Shown here piece after piece: positions 45,250 to 56,911 of a stretch of DNA of 64,000 bases (its first letter is position 1; the number at the start of each line of letters is the position of its first letter). The notes under the pieces are model-generated. The model was not told the DNA's origin, did not search any database, and saw only the letters and a program-made list of their open reading frames with translations. This stretch comes from Euglena gracilis. Taxonomy: Eukaryota; Euglenida; Euglenophyceae; Euglenales. A program made the position numbers and the translations under genes. The stretch covers positions 65,054,257 to 65,118,256 of the forward strand of contig CP154956.1 of assembly GCA_039621445.1 (NCBI GenBank), written 5' to 3'.

Positions 45250-46179
45250 CGGCCGGGGGGGTACATTATTGGGAGATTATAGCCATATGCCAATCTATTC
45301 AAGCGGGAATAAAGTTTAAAAGCCCACCCATTCCCTTCACTTAATTCAAACCTTCATGGGCAATTGGTGCCAGGTCATCAGCCGTTCAAGAAAAGGCCCT
45401 GGAGGCCGTAAATTTAAATGCACGGACCATGGTAACCACAAGCATCATAATGGACGGAGCCTTGGACGAACAAGTTAAATCAGATCCACTTATTACCTCT
45501 TCATCAACCCTTTTCCTTTAGTGGAAGTGGGAGCCAGATCGGGCACAAGCGCTTCATCTTCAGAGGCCAGGGCTATGGTAGCCAAGATAGCCACGACACC
45601 TCGGTCTCCGCACGACACTTTGGGCTTCGTACTTCCCCCAAGTGAGGTCATGCCTTCTTTGCCTTTTTTTTTTGAAAGTGAGTGTTTTTTGGGAAGGTTA
45701 GGTTTTTCCCCTTAGTGCTGTATTTTGCTGAAGTTGGCTGTTATTGTTTGCCCTGTATCAAATTTTTTACGACTTTGGACGTGGCGGAGATACAAACCAT
45801 CTTCGATGGTATATTCCTCTCGCGGGGAGCTGCCTATGCCCTTTTGGGGAGTCAAAAGACGTTGTCACGAACTTCGTTGGAAAGCGCTTGGGATGCAGCC
45901 TCAATTGGCTACGACGTCGAAATTCCCCAAATCTACCCCTTTCACTTATTAAAAGAGTTCGCGGCCCTCACGAAGAACCGGACACCGAGGGCGAAGCACA
46001 AAGACCTTGTGGCACCTTGTGCTCCGCACTTTGCCCTTGTGAGGCCCTCGGCGTCACTTCCTCACTTTTCGGTTTTGGCCGAGGGACTACGAGAGTGCCT
46101 CCAGCGAGCAAGGCATGACCTCACCAGGGCGTTCTTTTTTACTGGGATGGCTGGGTGGGCTCACTTGGTGTTTGTGCTT
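45250..46179. other. Unrecognised stretch between element copies
   Basis: A plus-strand frame opens at 45682 and runs into the fold-back element (342 codons in all). It reads FTTLDVAEIQTIFDGIFLSR near 45765-45825. It matches no family I know and, since its second half lies in repeats, is probably not a host gene. Confidence 0.3.
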
Positions 46180-48345
46180 CGCCAGTTTCTGGGGTCTTTC
46201 CGGCACTTTTCCGGATACCAATATCTTTCAGTAAATATTGGTGTATGCCATAGGGAGGGTGAAGCGTCCACGCTTGGACCCGCCTACAGAGAAGAGGTCA
46301 TATATAAGCCACGAGTTGAGAATTTCCGCAAAGTCGAAGATTCCGTGGATGGTCTTTTCTGGTGTTTTGTCTTGCCTGTCGTCACACCCCAGGGGCCGCC
46401 GCCAACACTTCCCTCCGGGAGGGCTTGCGTACAGCCTTCGGCAATTTCTAAGCCGGCCATGGGGAAGTGTCCGGGGTCTTTTTTGGGGTTTTTTTGGCCC
46501 CGAAGCTTTCGGCTTCGGGGGGGGAGCGGGGGGCTCGGCCCCCGTGGGCCCAAGACCGGCCTTATGGACCCCCTTGGGGGGTTGCCCCCTGGGGGGGGGG
46601 GGGGGTCGAGGCCTTCGGTCTGGGCGCTCATTGTTCTTTTTTGGGGTGTGGCGGCCATTTTTTTTGCGGGGAGGGCTGTGTATGATACAATGCATGTGAT
46701 TATCCTCTGACGATTCCATTTCAAAGCTTCCAACCACAAAGCCAAAGTGAAACGTTGTTGATCGAGTTCTGCACCATGGTCCACGAATGTCCAAGGGGGA
46801 GTGGGCAGGGGGCAGGCAACTTGGTTTGTACCGCCAAAGCCACAGCCAGGGACCGCAGGACATGTTGAGCATGATGTCGATGACCTTCCATACCAGACGA
46901 ATGATGGACATGGTGGGCAGATAACCATTGGTCTACACTGCCATCACTCCCACAGATTTGAGTTTTTAGTCACTTTGCAGCAGTGGTGTACTCCAGGTGC
47001 CGAGTCAGCACCCAGCAAACTGGCAACAAAATTCAGTCAAATGGGGAATCCTGAGCATTTTCGGGCCGCTTCAAGGGGGTTAATCGGTGATTCTGGGTCG
47101 ACATTTGCAAAGGTGAACCCTGTGCTAGATTGTTGGGTTGGTGGTGGTGTTGACTGTGCCATTCCAGCCCCCCCCCCAGGCTCCTTCCTGAGGGTGTGCA
47201 GGCAGTGTGAAATTTATGTCACCTGCCCCCCCTCCCAGCAAGAACTTCCAATTGGGCCACATTAGTATGGATATAATAAAAAGCACATGGAGCAGGCAAT
47301 CTGGCCTATGAGCCACCTGCCCCCTGATGCTATATATCTCCAGGTCTTTGGACAGGGATTCGATCATTGTAGGATGCTTAGGGCGGCTCAGCTGCCCGTC
47401 ACTGAAGATGAATCGTCTGAATGGATTGCAGTGTGGCGGTGTAGACCCGAGGGTTGCCTGACCCACAATCTCATTTCAGTGGATCTGCAGGATTTTGGTG
47501 TGGGAGTGATGGCAGTGTAGACAAATGGTTGCTGCCCCCCCCATGTCCATCATTCGTCTGGTTTGGAAGGCCATCGAAATCATGTTCAACATCTCCTGAG
47601 TATCACTGGCTATGGCGTTGGTGGTGCAAACACAGTTGCCTGCCCCCCTGCCCAACCCACCCCCCTTGGACAGTCGTGGACCATGGTGCAGAACTGGATC
47701 AACAACGTTTCACTTTGGCTTTGCGGTTGGAAGCTTTGGAATGGAATCGTCAGAGGATAATCACATGCATTGTATCATACACAGCCCTCCCCGCAAAAAA
47801 AATGGCCGCCACACCACAGAAAAGAAAAATGAGCGCCGAGGCCGAAGGCCTCGCCCCCCCCCCAGGGGGCAACCCTCATCAGGGGGCCCAAAACCTGGTC
47901 TGGGGCTAACGGTGGCCGAGCCCCCCCTCCCCCCGAGGTCGAGGACTTCGGGGCCCAAAAATCCAGGCCTCAGGCCCACGGGGGCCGAGCCCCCCTCCCC
48001 TCCCCCGAAGCCGAAGGCTTCGGGGCCAAAAAAAACCCAAAAAGGGCCCGGAAACTTTCCCGGGGGCGCCTCAAAAATTGACGAAGGCAGTACGCAAGCC
48101 GTCCGGGAGTGAAGTGTTGGCGCAGCCCCCTGGGGTGTGTCGACAGGCAAGACAAAACACCAGAAAAGACCATCCGCAGAATCTTCCGCTTTGCGGAAAT
48201 TCCTAATTTAGGGCATATATGACCTCCCGGGTCCAATCCTGAACACATCACCCTCCCTATGGCATACACCAATATTTGTGCCTGATTTGTAAGAACTAAT
48301 GAAAGATATTGGTATCTGGAAAAGTCCCGGAAAGACCCCAGAAAC
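46180..48345. repeat. Long fold-back inverted repeat, arms about 0.8 kb
   Basis: The left arm (46180-46965) and right arm (about 47495-48345) are inverted copies. Matching landmarks are TTTCTGGGGTCTTTCCGG / CCGGAAAGACCCCAGAAA, CACCAATATT, GTATGATACAATGCATGTGA / TCACATGCATTGTATCATAC and TGCCATCACTCCCACA / TGTGGGAGTGATGGCA. The spacer is about 530 bp. No transposase is inside. A transcript would form a long hairpin. Confidence 0.8.
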
Positions 48346-48829
48346 TTGCCCTCGGTGTCCCTTCCTCCCCTCTCAGTCTCCCTCAGGAAATGTGGTCTAT
48401 TGTGCACCCCCCGTAGTGGGGGTCCACCGAAAATATTCGTGGTCCAAGTTTTCTTTGGCTCCGAACCTCTGATAGTGGGAACAAAAGATTCCACACCTTT
48501 CCACTTACCAATCCCACAATAATTCTGAGCTGAAACCTAGTTTTTTTTCAGCATGTTCACTCCTGTCCCACTGGAGTGGGGGGCCCAAATACGTGTATCA
48601 CTCCAAAATTCTTCCGAGGCATTTTTTTGTTAAAGATGCAATGCTGTCTGCCTTAATACTTCTGAAGGAGGGGTTTGAGGCTCAAAAACACAGGCACCCC
48701 GGGGAGGCAATGCTTCCTCCCTGGTCGGTTTTCCTCGAGAGAGTACGACGGGGCCTGGTCAATCGTTGAAGATGACCTCGGCCCAAGATGGTTCTGGAGC
48801 GCTCTTTAGTTTCGTCAGTATGGCGACCT

Positions 48830-50250
48830 AGTTGTTCCCCAATTTCATCTTTGATATTGTTTGACAGACCCCAATTTTAAAACAAATGTCTGGCTCTTGT
48901 GTGTGTGGCTCCAGTGTTTTCTTTGGTAACTTACGACGGCTTATTTGTGTAGCAGGGCTGCGTCGCAGCCAACTGCGCCGGGAAAAGCAGCAAGGGGATG
49001 GCGCGAGGCGAAAAAAGGCAGTCATCAGGAGCCAGCGAGAAAGACAGCCCCTTGAATGAAGTTTTTGAAGTGCTGTTGAAGCCAGAGAAAAAGTTGGGGG
49101 TCCAATGAGTAATCCCCCCTGTCCATTTCCCAACTGCTGATGGGGTCTGCTAGGCATTCGTTTGAAGGCACCCATTTCACATAAAGGTTTATGTTGTGCT
49201 CCATACGTCATTTGACAAAGGGTCGCAGGATTTTGTTGAAGGGGTCTTTTCTGCCCCCCCCGTTGTAAGGTAATAGAAAATTACCTGATTGTCCACTGAA
49301 AGGTGCACAGTTTCTCCTGGCTTTCTTGAACTTTTCACTGTGTTGACTGCTGCATGCAATTCTTTGACATTTATATGCAAAAACGGAGTTTTCTCTCCAA
49401 AACTATTGGACAGTATTTCTAGTATGGATATCTGCCCCCCCCCAGCCATGGGTGCTGCTTTGTGAGTGCAAATCCCTGGTTGCATTTTTGGGGAAGTGTC
49501 TGCCCCCCCCCTAGGTGTCCAGAAGAATTTTTATCTCCCGTAATTGACACTTAATTTCTGGGGGGCCATTGGTTATCAGAAAAGGGGAAACCCTAAAAAG
49601 CTGTCCCCCAACAGGGGATTTCAATGTACTACACCTGTTGCAGGCCCAGGAAGATGCCCCCAAAGGGGCTGTGAAAGACAAGGGGGCAACCCCCCTCGAA
49701 TTTCCTCTTTAATACGCATGGCAGGGGCAAGTCAAAACAAGGAGGAGACCCTCAAAGGGGCCCCTATGGTATGTCAATTGACAACACCAATGAAAAAGTG
49801 GAGGATCGGAGAGCCTGTGAGCAGAGCATGCACACACACCCCAGGGACCTTCACAGAATGCTCTATCACTAGGGGCACCAGGGGTGCAATGCCCAACACC
49901 CGCCACCCAGCCCCCAGAAAATCACCTTATTGGGGAAATAAATTCCATGGAGGAAAAATGGGGAGACACCCCCCTATGCCAGAGGCTGCAGAAAAGTCTA
50001 AAATGGTGGCAGAAAAATCTCCAGTTTATTGTTGCCCGTTCTGGTTTTGAAACTAAAAACCATGGGATTAAATGCCGGTTTCTTCGTAGTCCAGAAGAAT
50101 TTTATCTGCCTGTTTCAGGTCTAGGTTGGCTCTGGCTTTTGGGTGTGTAGATAATTTCGGGGGGTTTACCCAGGGGGGTTGAATGCCATCCCTGATACGT
50201 TGACATGTTGCTGGGGGACCAATGGCCTTGATGTTGTTGGTCTGGAGCAT
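48830..50250 (-). mobile_element. DIRS-like retroelement, copy D (fragment)
   Basis: On the minus strand, CQRIRDGIQPPWVNPPKL and DKILLDYEETG (50250-50068) represent the start of the RT, and FLHINVKELHAAVNTVK with VHLSVDNQVIFYYLTTGG (49189-49485) represents RNase H with its Asp retained. A plus-strand fragment (49880-50030, NSMEEKWGDTPLCQRLQKSL) lies within it, so pieces of opposite orientation are nested. Confidence 0.55.
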
Positions 50251-51072
50251 GAAGATGGGCCCAAGGGCCTTGCCAAGAATGCTGCTTGCCCCAGTGGCCT
50301 TGATAACGATTCTGGCCTCGCTGGCCCTTTTGATGTTGAGCCCGCTGGCTCTCTTGAAACTTCGAACGTCCTCATTGACTGTTCTTTGATCTGGGACACC
50401 ATGCCCATTGAAAATCTTGGGGGCCCTCTGGGTGCCGTTCCTTTACCCCTGAAAGGGTTCGGGGCTGGAAACCTTCGGGGGTTCTTGGGGCCCCAACTTT
50501 GACCCCTGAGTGGTGTTGTGAATGATTGGCTTCCTCCTCCTCCGCTTGATCAGGTGTTTGGCGGTCCTTTTTTCTGGGTGTCGGACGGTAAATTCAGAGT
50601 CAGCCAACTCCGGTGAAAAAGGCACCAAGCGGGACCTCCAAACCCAACGCAGCAAACTATCCGACCAGCACCGCCGGCGAGCAAGGCATGGCCTCAAGAG
50701 GGCAAAAGTGCGGAGCCCGAGGTGTCTTTGTGCTTCGCCCTCGGTGTCCCTTTCTCGCTTGTCGGTTTTACTCGAGGGAGTAAAAGACTTCACCATCTCC
50801 CTCTGTCTGGTGCGGCCGCGGTGTGGAAAGAGGGCTCTGAGCAGGCATTTGCTTGAGGACCCCGGGGGGGGGGGGGGGGGACTGGGTAGCCAATCGGCTA
50901 GACTGGAAAAAATGGATTAGCTAGACCCCCCGGGGGGTACCCCCCCCGGGGGGGGGGGGCTGGCTGGCGAAGGGATCAAAAGGAATCCAGTGGAATGCGG
51001 CTACATCACTACTGCGAGCAAAGCACATGGAAAGCAAGCAACGTCTGCGTCTGTGTGTGACATCGTGAGGGG
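50251..51072. other. Spacer with repeat arms
   Basis: It holds an arm of the GCGAAGCACAAAGAC repeat (50665-50790) and long G/C runs near 50863-50960 around GGCTAGACTGG...TTAGCTAGACC, similar to 54225-54320. No gene was found. Confidence 0.45.
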
Positions 51073-54031
51073 TTAGTCAGAAACGAACTCGGAATCCGAA
51101 TCCGAATCCGCGGTGCGTACACGCTTTCGAGGAAAACCAGAATCGACACGAGGCAGGCGGAAATGCGAACGCGGCGCATTGAAAACAAGGCAGTTCACCA
51201 CCAGCGAACTCCCTTGGGCTGTGCGAAACATAGCAACGATCGGGGCGTAATCGTACTTCTCCCAGGACACACTGTCGAGGGCAACGAGGAGCAATTGCTC
51301 CGCGGTCTCCGGGAGAAGTCTCAAACGCCGCTTGTCCAGAATTTGGGTCAGTCGTGAAAAAGCACGCTCAACGGCAGAATTAGACGGTGTGACAGCCAAA
51401 GACATCTTTAGGAAATAATGCATATTCGGGAAGCGATCCCGATTTCGAATGAATTGTTGCCGGAAGGTGTCAAGTGCATGCCCCTTCCTATGCACATGAC
51501 ACAGCAAAAGCAAAGGCTACCTTCAATGGGCTTAGCGGCTGTCTCCCATACAATGAGGACGTCTGCCAACTCCGCCTGAAGAGCTGCCCAGGAGCAGCCC
51601 AGCGGAACCATGCGCGTCTGCCACCGCTGGAAGATGTCTCGACGCAATCCACGAGGTCCGGCAGCGGCCATGCGGAGACGTCTAAGAAACTGAACTTGTC
51701 CAGCAGCCCACGGTCATTGGCAGGATTGCGCAACTTTGAACAAACAACACAGACTAGGGACAAAAACAGAAAAACAGAAAAAACCGTCATGGTCAACAAT
51801 CCTATTCAGCAAACCGTGTTTGCATTTGTTCAGGCACGGTGGTCCGGATCTTCTTCAGCACGTTCCCCGCACCGGGCACCTTACGCAGCTTGATGCCGGC
51901 AGAAAACTGATGCCTTGGTCAGGCATCAGTTTTGATGCGGAACATGCACCAGTCTTTGTCCAAAGACTTCATGGCGCACTGGTAATTGCAGGCATTCAAT
52001 TGCTCCCAAAGCAATTGAATTGGTGGAGAAATGAGCAGCTGCTTGCACGTCTGCCCCTAGTGCAGTTTGCAAGTTGTTCATGCTCGCGTCGTGCATGGTG
52101 AACGCGACGTCCTTGTGCTGCAGTGCACCTTCTGCGCATGCAACCGCGTCCATGATGTCCATCAATCCCGCCAGCGGTTGCACGAACATCGTGGTGTGCC
52201 ACATTTTTTCCGACAGCACACAGTTCGGTGAATAAACTGTGCGATTGGTTTCACGGTGGACCAATGGTCGATCTCCCCCGTGGTTTTGGGCTTATCCCGT
52301 TTCTCCAAGAGGACGTCCACCATTGGTATGATGGCGGCATACCCCTCTAAAATGGGTAGGCGCCAGGAAATCGCTCTGCCGAATCCCTGTGAAAAGTGCG
52401 GCCGTCGCACTAGAAGCCCATCTGGTTGGAGAGAACACCTTCAAAATCCTGCCCTCAGCCAGTTGTAACTGCATGGACATGAGCTCCGCTTTTCTGAAGA
52501 CTTTGATGATGACCCGCACCGCCCCAAGGATGTCATTTTTCGACAGACCAGAGCTACTGGCAGCCCTGGTCTGAACACCACACGATTCATCAAGAGTCCA
52601 TGCAGAACAGCTCTCTCGAGCTGGTAACAGTCATCAACTCCAGGCAACAGTCTCGGCAACCAATTGCCAGCAGGATGAAAGGAAGCAATTCATCCTGGTC
52701 ACAAAGGATGTAGCGTTGGAGGCGTTGCATGACAGCGACGCCGTCACTGGCAACTTGGAGCATATGCTCCATGCAGTCCGGCAGGTAGTTCAGGCTGTTC
52801 TTCGCTTTAGTGCCGAACCGCTCCTGCAGATCGTCGCGGATCCGCGACCACTGAGCTTTCGGCAGAGGATTTTATAGCAGCATAAAAACCTCTGTTTTCT
52901 GCCCCAAACGGTTTCATCTGGATGGATTCGTAATGCTTCAACTCGGCAGCACTTGTGAACACCATCCCCATGGTCCTCAGGATGATCTCCCCCTCCACTG
53001 TAACACTTCTCATCAACAAAAGCCCCCTTGGTTAACGAATGCTTCATGCTCAGTTAAGAATGAAGCATGTCGAGTATTTGCCCTTCGCATTGCCGTCCAC
53101 CAGAAGCACCCAGCCGGGTGCGTCGGCCAAGGTCTCCCGGGTCCGGTTGATCTCCTGTGTTCTGAACAACGAGAGGTAGTTGGCAAAAACCCGCGCCCCG
53201 TCACCCTGGTACTTCTTCTCGGGAACCTCCTTGTTCAACAGGTCCAGGTGGTTGGCGTGCAACAATCGCATTGACCCCAGAGCATTGTTCCTACAACGGC
53301 CTGCATTCATCATAAAATCTCCCACGAGGCTGAAGACGTTGCACAAGTGCCAGCACAGTTCACTGCAGGCTGTTTTTGCAAAACAGCCTGGTTCTGAGTT
53401 CTGCCCTCAGCCAAGGGTCAGTTGGTCGCTCGGAGCGTTGTTCATCGACAGGTTCCTGTCACGCTTCGTTGGCCTGAAAGCGGAAGGGCCAAAACCGTGG
53501 AAGTAAAATTTTACTGTCCTAGACATTGTCCGGGAGGAACAGGTCCACCGCTGGCGTGCGCGATCAGCTGCTTGAGGCGGCCCATCTCCCAGTACTTCAC
53601 GGTCCGTGCCCAAGCGTAGGGCTCGTTGCTCCTCAATCCCAGCTGCATGATTGTTCAACAGTGTGCCAGGCTGCTGGAACAACCATGAGTTTCGATTCGG
53701 AGAGTACGGCCACCTTGCAGGTCGCGTCCTTGATGGTGTAGTAGTTGATGGGGTCCGTGTCCACTGGAGCTGCAGGTGGAACAGCAGCAGGTGCGGCAGG
53801 TACGGCGGGCTGCGTCTGCTAGTCCGGCTGCCGCTGCTCCTCCTCCCCCTGCTCCTGCTCCTGCTCCTGCTCCTGCTGCTGTCGCTGCTTGAACAACAGC
53901 CGGCTGGCCTTTTGAGCCAACAACAGGCCCACTTCCACCGAAGTGGGCCTGGGTTCCATGCGCGCCTTGTGCTCCTTCCCCAAGCTGTGCCGCAGTTTGG
54001 CGGGGCCGTGGTTCTTCACGGAAAATGGCAT
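51073..54031 (-). pseudogene. hAT-type transposase remnant
   Basis: The C-terminus (51513-51073) reads FLKMSLAVTPSNSAVERAFS then RLTQILDKRRLRL, the hAT dimerisation region. Upstream, in other frames, are FSPTRWASSA near 52430, DKPKTTGEIDHWSTVKPIAQ near 52290, QRYILCDQDELLPFILLAIG near 52690, and WVLLVDGNAKGKY near 53100. The N-terminal frame (54031-53819) reads MPFSVKNHGPAKLRHSLG then a Gln/Glu repeat. The pieces lie in all three frames in the right order, so at least four frame breaks disable it. No terminal inverted repeats were confirmed. Confidence 0.7.
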
Positions 54032-54033
54032 TA

Positions 54034-54085
54034 ATGACCTCTGTATTTTACTCTTACATTTTTAGAACAATAAAGAGGTCATTAT
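54034..54085. repeat. Short hairpin upstream of the hAT remnant
   Basis: ATTAATGACCTCT and AGAGGTCATTAT are inverted around an AT-rich loop that contains AATAAA. It lies just beyond the first Met of the hAT frame. It may be an element end or a transcript hairpin. Confidence 0.5.
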
Positions 54086-54435
54086 TTCCACAAGGGCATT
54101 TGTACATGGCGAGAACAAAAAAATCTGCAAGGAGAAATGCAAGTTTATAGCAACACAAATCGCACAATGAAAAAAAAAGCCCGGCGCCACGCGCCGGCAA
54201 CTGCATAAAAAAAATTTACAACGTCTAGCCTTGCTAGCAGACCCCGGGGGGGTCTGCTAGAAATCCCACTAGCCAAATTTGGACTAGCTGCAGTCCAGCC
54301 CCCCCCCCCGGGGGGGTACTGCAATCCCTTAAGCAAGTGCCTGGCTCTGAGACTGAGGGCCTCCACGAACCACATTCGAGGAGGCTTGAAAGCCTCCGCG
54401 AGTGTTGTTCCAGGTCATTTGAGGCGGCTCACTTC

Positions 54436-54660
54436 CTCAAAGGGCAATTTTTTCGATTTTTTCGACTTTTTTTTGACCCGAAAATGACCCAAACTCCATT
54501 GGTTTCGGACACGGGGGGCCGGGGGGTCGAAAAACGCACGTTTTCGACTCGAAAACACTTTTTACGGGTCCGTGAGGCCAAAAAACACGATTTTGGGCAA
54601 AAAAATTTGTCGATTTTTTTCGACTTTTTTGACCCGAAAATGACCCAAAGTGGTTGTTCA
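54436..54660. repeat. Dispersed repeat family zeta, copy 2
   Basis: GACCCGAAAATGACCCAAACTCCATTGG and ACTTTTTACGGGTCCGTGAGG match the units at 10855-11130. The 54355-54430 stretch just before it carries eta-type words. Confidence 0.65.
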
Positions 54661-54995
54661 AGCTTTTTCGGGGAAGCCCGAGAGCCTAAACGCCCGAGCA
54701 TACATACATCCCGAAACACCTCGAGCATACTTTCGACCATAAAACATATTTTTCAAAACAACTGAATTTTAGCTCCCTTTTGTCACCGATTCTCCTTGCA
54801 TTTCTTCAGCGCAAGGAAAATCATACCTTTTACTGTGAGAGAGGAAAAATATGTCCAATGCACAAAGGCCCGCATAGAGTTACGCCAAACAGACATAAAA
54901 CAGGAAAGCACTTCCATCGGTAAAGCCGTGGGTGCACATGAAGATCAGAAGTCATACACACAGAGAGATGGGGACATCGTGTGGGGGAGTGAGGG

Positions 54996-55070
54996 TCATG
55001 CAGTGGCGTTCCTCTTCTTGGGAGGGCTCTTCGTTGGGGAGCTTGGGGCGTCGTCTCCGGAATCGAAGAA
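54996..55070 (-). CDS. Terminal exon of minus-strand helical/Cys protein gene
   Basis: From the acceptor TTTTGCATGCAG the frame reads FFDSGDDAPSSPTKSPPKKR then NATA and stops at TGA (54996-54998). It has 25 codons with stop and joins in phase 0 to the exon at 56490-56531. The tail is acidic then basic. The bases just upstream would read IFCMQ in the same frame; a longer exon that adds this Cys is an alternative. Confidence 0.6.
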   Translation of the reverse strand, partial: FFDSGDDAPSSPTKSPPKKRNATA

Positions 55071-56489
55071 CTGCATGCAAAATATGGGAGCGGGGCTGTT
55101 CCGTCCCACTGTACGGACAAAGTGAAAATCATTAATCATCACCAAGGCATAAAGGCATGTTTTTGGACCATTTTGTTGGGAAAAAATTGTGAATAAGGCT
55201 CAAAACTTACATTTTTGTTGCGAAGAAAATGACCAAGTTTGTGAAAGTTTTCCAAGTCCCCTCCATCAAAAGCGTATTAATTCCCAGAACAAAAAATTTC
55301 GAAATTTTCCCGCAAGTTCCGCAATTTTTCCACAATTTTTCCGAAGGCCTCCGATACCAATTCCCCCCTGCATTTGGTATTTTTGGGAACATGCTGATTC
55401 TGGAAACATGGAAGTTCTTGGGTGAAAAATCCAAAAATGGCCAAAAAAATAACGAAAACTGTGGTATCAGGTAAATTCTGGTCTGTGGTATCAGGTGAAA
55501 ATCTGGTCAGGATGTGGAATTTTCCAAAATCCAAAATTATTCCCAGCAAAATATGGAAAAACCCTGAAAAAGACCAAAAAAGTTGTCAAACTTTTGTCAA
55601 AATTTGGCAAGCTTGCAACAAAATAACAAAAAAAAGGTACCTGGGTGCCCTTGAAAAGCGTTCGAGAAACGATTGGAATACATTTTACCTTCCATTTCAG
55701 GTTCATGCGGAAAAATTGCGGAATGGGGAAAAAATTGCGGGAAAAATTACGGGAAATTGCAGGAAAATTGTGGTTATCAATTTCCCCCTCCCCCCCTGCT
55801 TCTGTTAAGAAATCTGAGGGTTTCACCTTCCATTCTAAAATAAACTCAGTCAGCCACTAATACCCGCCACCTGGAGGAGCATTTTTGGAATGACTGGCTG
55901 GTTGTGGCCCCCTTTTGCGATCTGGCAAAGTGGCTGCATCGAAGCTGCTTACCAATAATTTTGGGGGGTTTGACATGGAATATTTGGCGGTTTGGGAGTG
56001 ACTCTCGTCGAGAGGGGAAAAATCACAGCCACGTGGAACACAGGGGGGAAGGGATTGAAATGCATGACCATTGCAAGAATGGTGCTGCAATCCCCCCTCC
56101 TCATGCATGCACCACAACCTGCAGCCCCCATTAAAACCATCTTTGGCAAGGTAATGCCGCTTTTTGGGGGGGGGACTCATTGTTGAGCAGGACCCACCAT
56201 GAGGAAACTGCCTTTCCACGTTACCACCGACTGTCTTCGTAAGGGTCTGTCCAGCAACGCCACCAAACTCCACAACCATTGCACTTCTTCCTTTAGAGGG
56301 GGAGGCAAGGAATGCAGAGCAGATTTGACAAGGGTGAGAACTTTCCCTTGGGACAAGAGGTGGGGAGGCGGGCGTTTGCTGTCTGACCTCCCTCTCCCCC
56401 CCCCCCAGCCTCAAGCACAGGCCAGGGGGCCCTCGTGGCCCACTGTGACCCCCGGGCCAATCGGCACCGCCGCGGCCACAGATGCTCAC
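55071..56489. other. AT-rich intron of the minus-strand gene
   Basis: Contains a local duplication (GTGGTATCAGGT twice near 55461-55496). No exon seen. Confidence 0.5.
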
Positions 56490-56531
56490 GCGCTGGTACA
56501 GCATTGACGGGCACGGCAGCCGCCCGTTCTT
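56490..56531 (-). CDS. 42-bp exon of minus-strand gene
   Basis: KNGRLPCPSMLYQR, bounded by GTCAAG at the acceptor and CGC|GTGAGC, a very good donor. It has 14 codons and phase 0 at both ends, agreeing with both neighbours. If the donor were skipped the frame continues VSIC, adding a Cys. Confidence 0.6.
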
Positions 56532-56748
56532 CTTGACGTCCAACGCAGGACTGTTTAGGCTGGGCCAACCTTTTGGACTTTTGGGGGTTCATTCCCACAG
56601 CAGGCACCTCCCCCCAGAGGGCTGCAGCACTGACTCCACACCTCCCCCCCCCCCCGCAATATTCCAACCCCCCGGCCCTACCAACCCTCCTTGCCCATAA
56701 CACACCGGTCCCCACCCAAGGGGGAGGGGGGGCATCAAAAAAAAACAC

Positions 56749-56911
56749 TCTCTGGTCCACGCCCCACGTCTTCCGCAACTCGAGGACCGACTTGTAGGAG
56801 ATGGCCCCCGGCAGCTCGTCCACGAAGAAATCCTGCAGGCACAGCGCGCACCGCTTCTTGCGCTGCAGCCCCTGGAACACGCGGTCGTTCTGGAGGTCCC
56901 GGTCCTTGCCG
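56749..56911 (-). CDS. Exon with Cys motif, minus-strand gene
   Basis: It reads GKDRDLQNDRVFQGLQRKKR, then CALCLQDFFVDELPGAISYK, then SVLELRKTWGVDQR. The CxxC after a basic stretch suggests half of a zinc site. The acceptor is CATGAG and the donor CAGA|GAGT-type at 56748. It takes one base from the previous exon and ends in phase 0, as required. The family is not recognised, although the pattern looks conserved rather than random. Confidence 0.7.

Noticed and set aside
45682-46710. 342-codon plus-strand frame as a host gene
   Set aside because: Its second half is translated from the fold-back repeat and low-complexity G runs, and its first half matches nothing I know.
53819-53900. Independent Gln/Glu repeat protein
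   Set aside because: The repeat is continuous with the N-terminal frame of the hAT remnant and is better explained as part of it.
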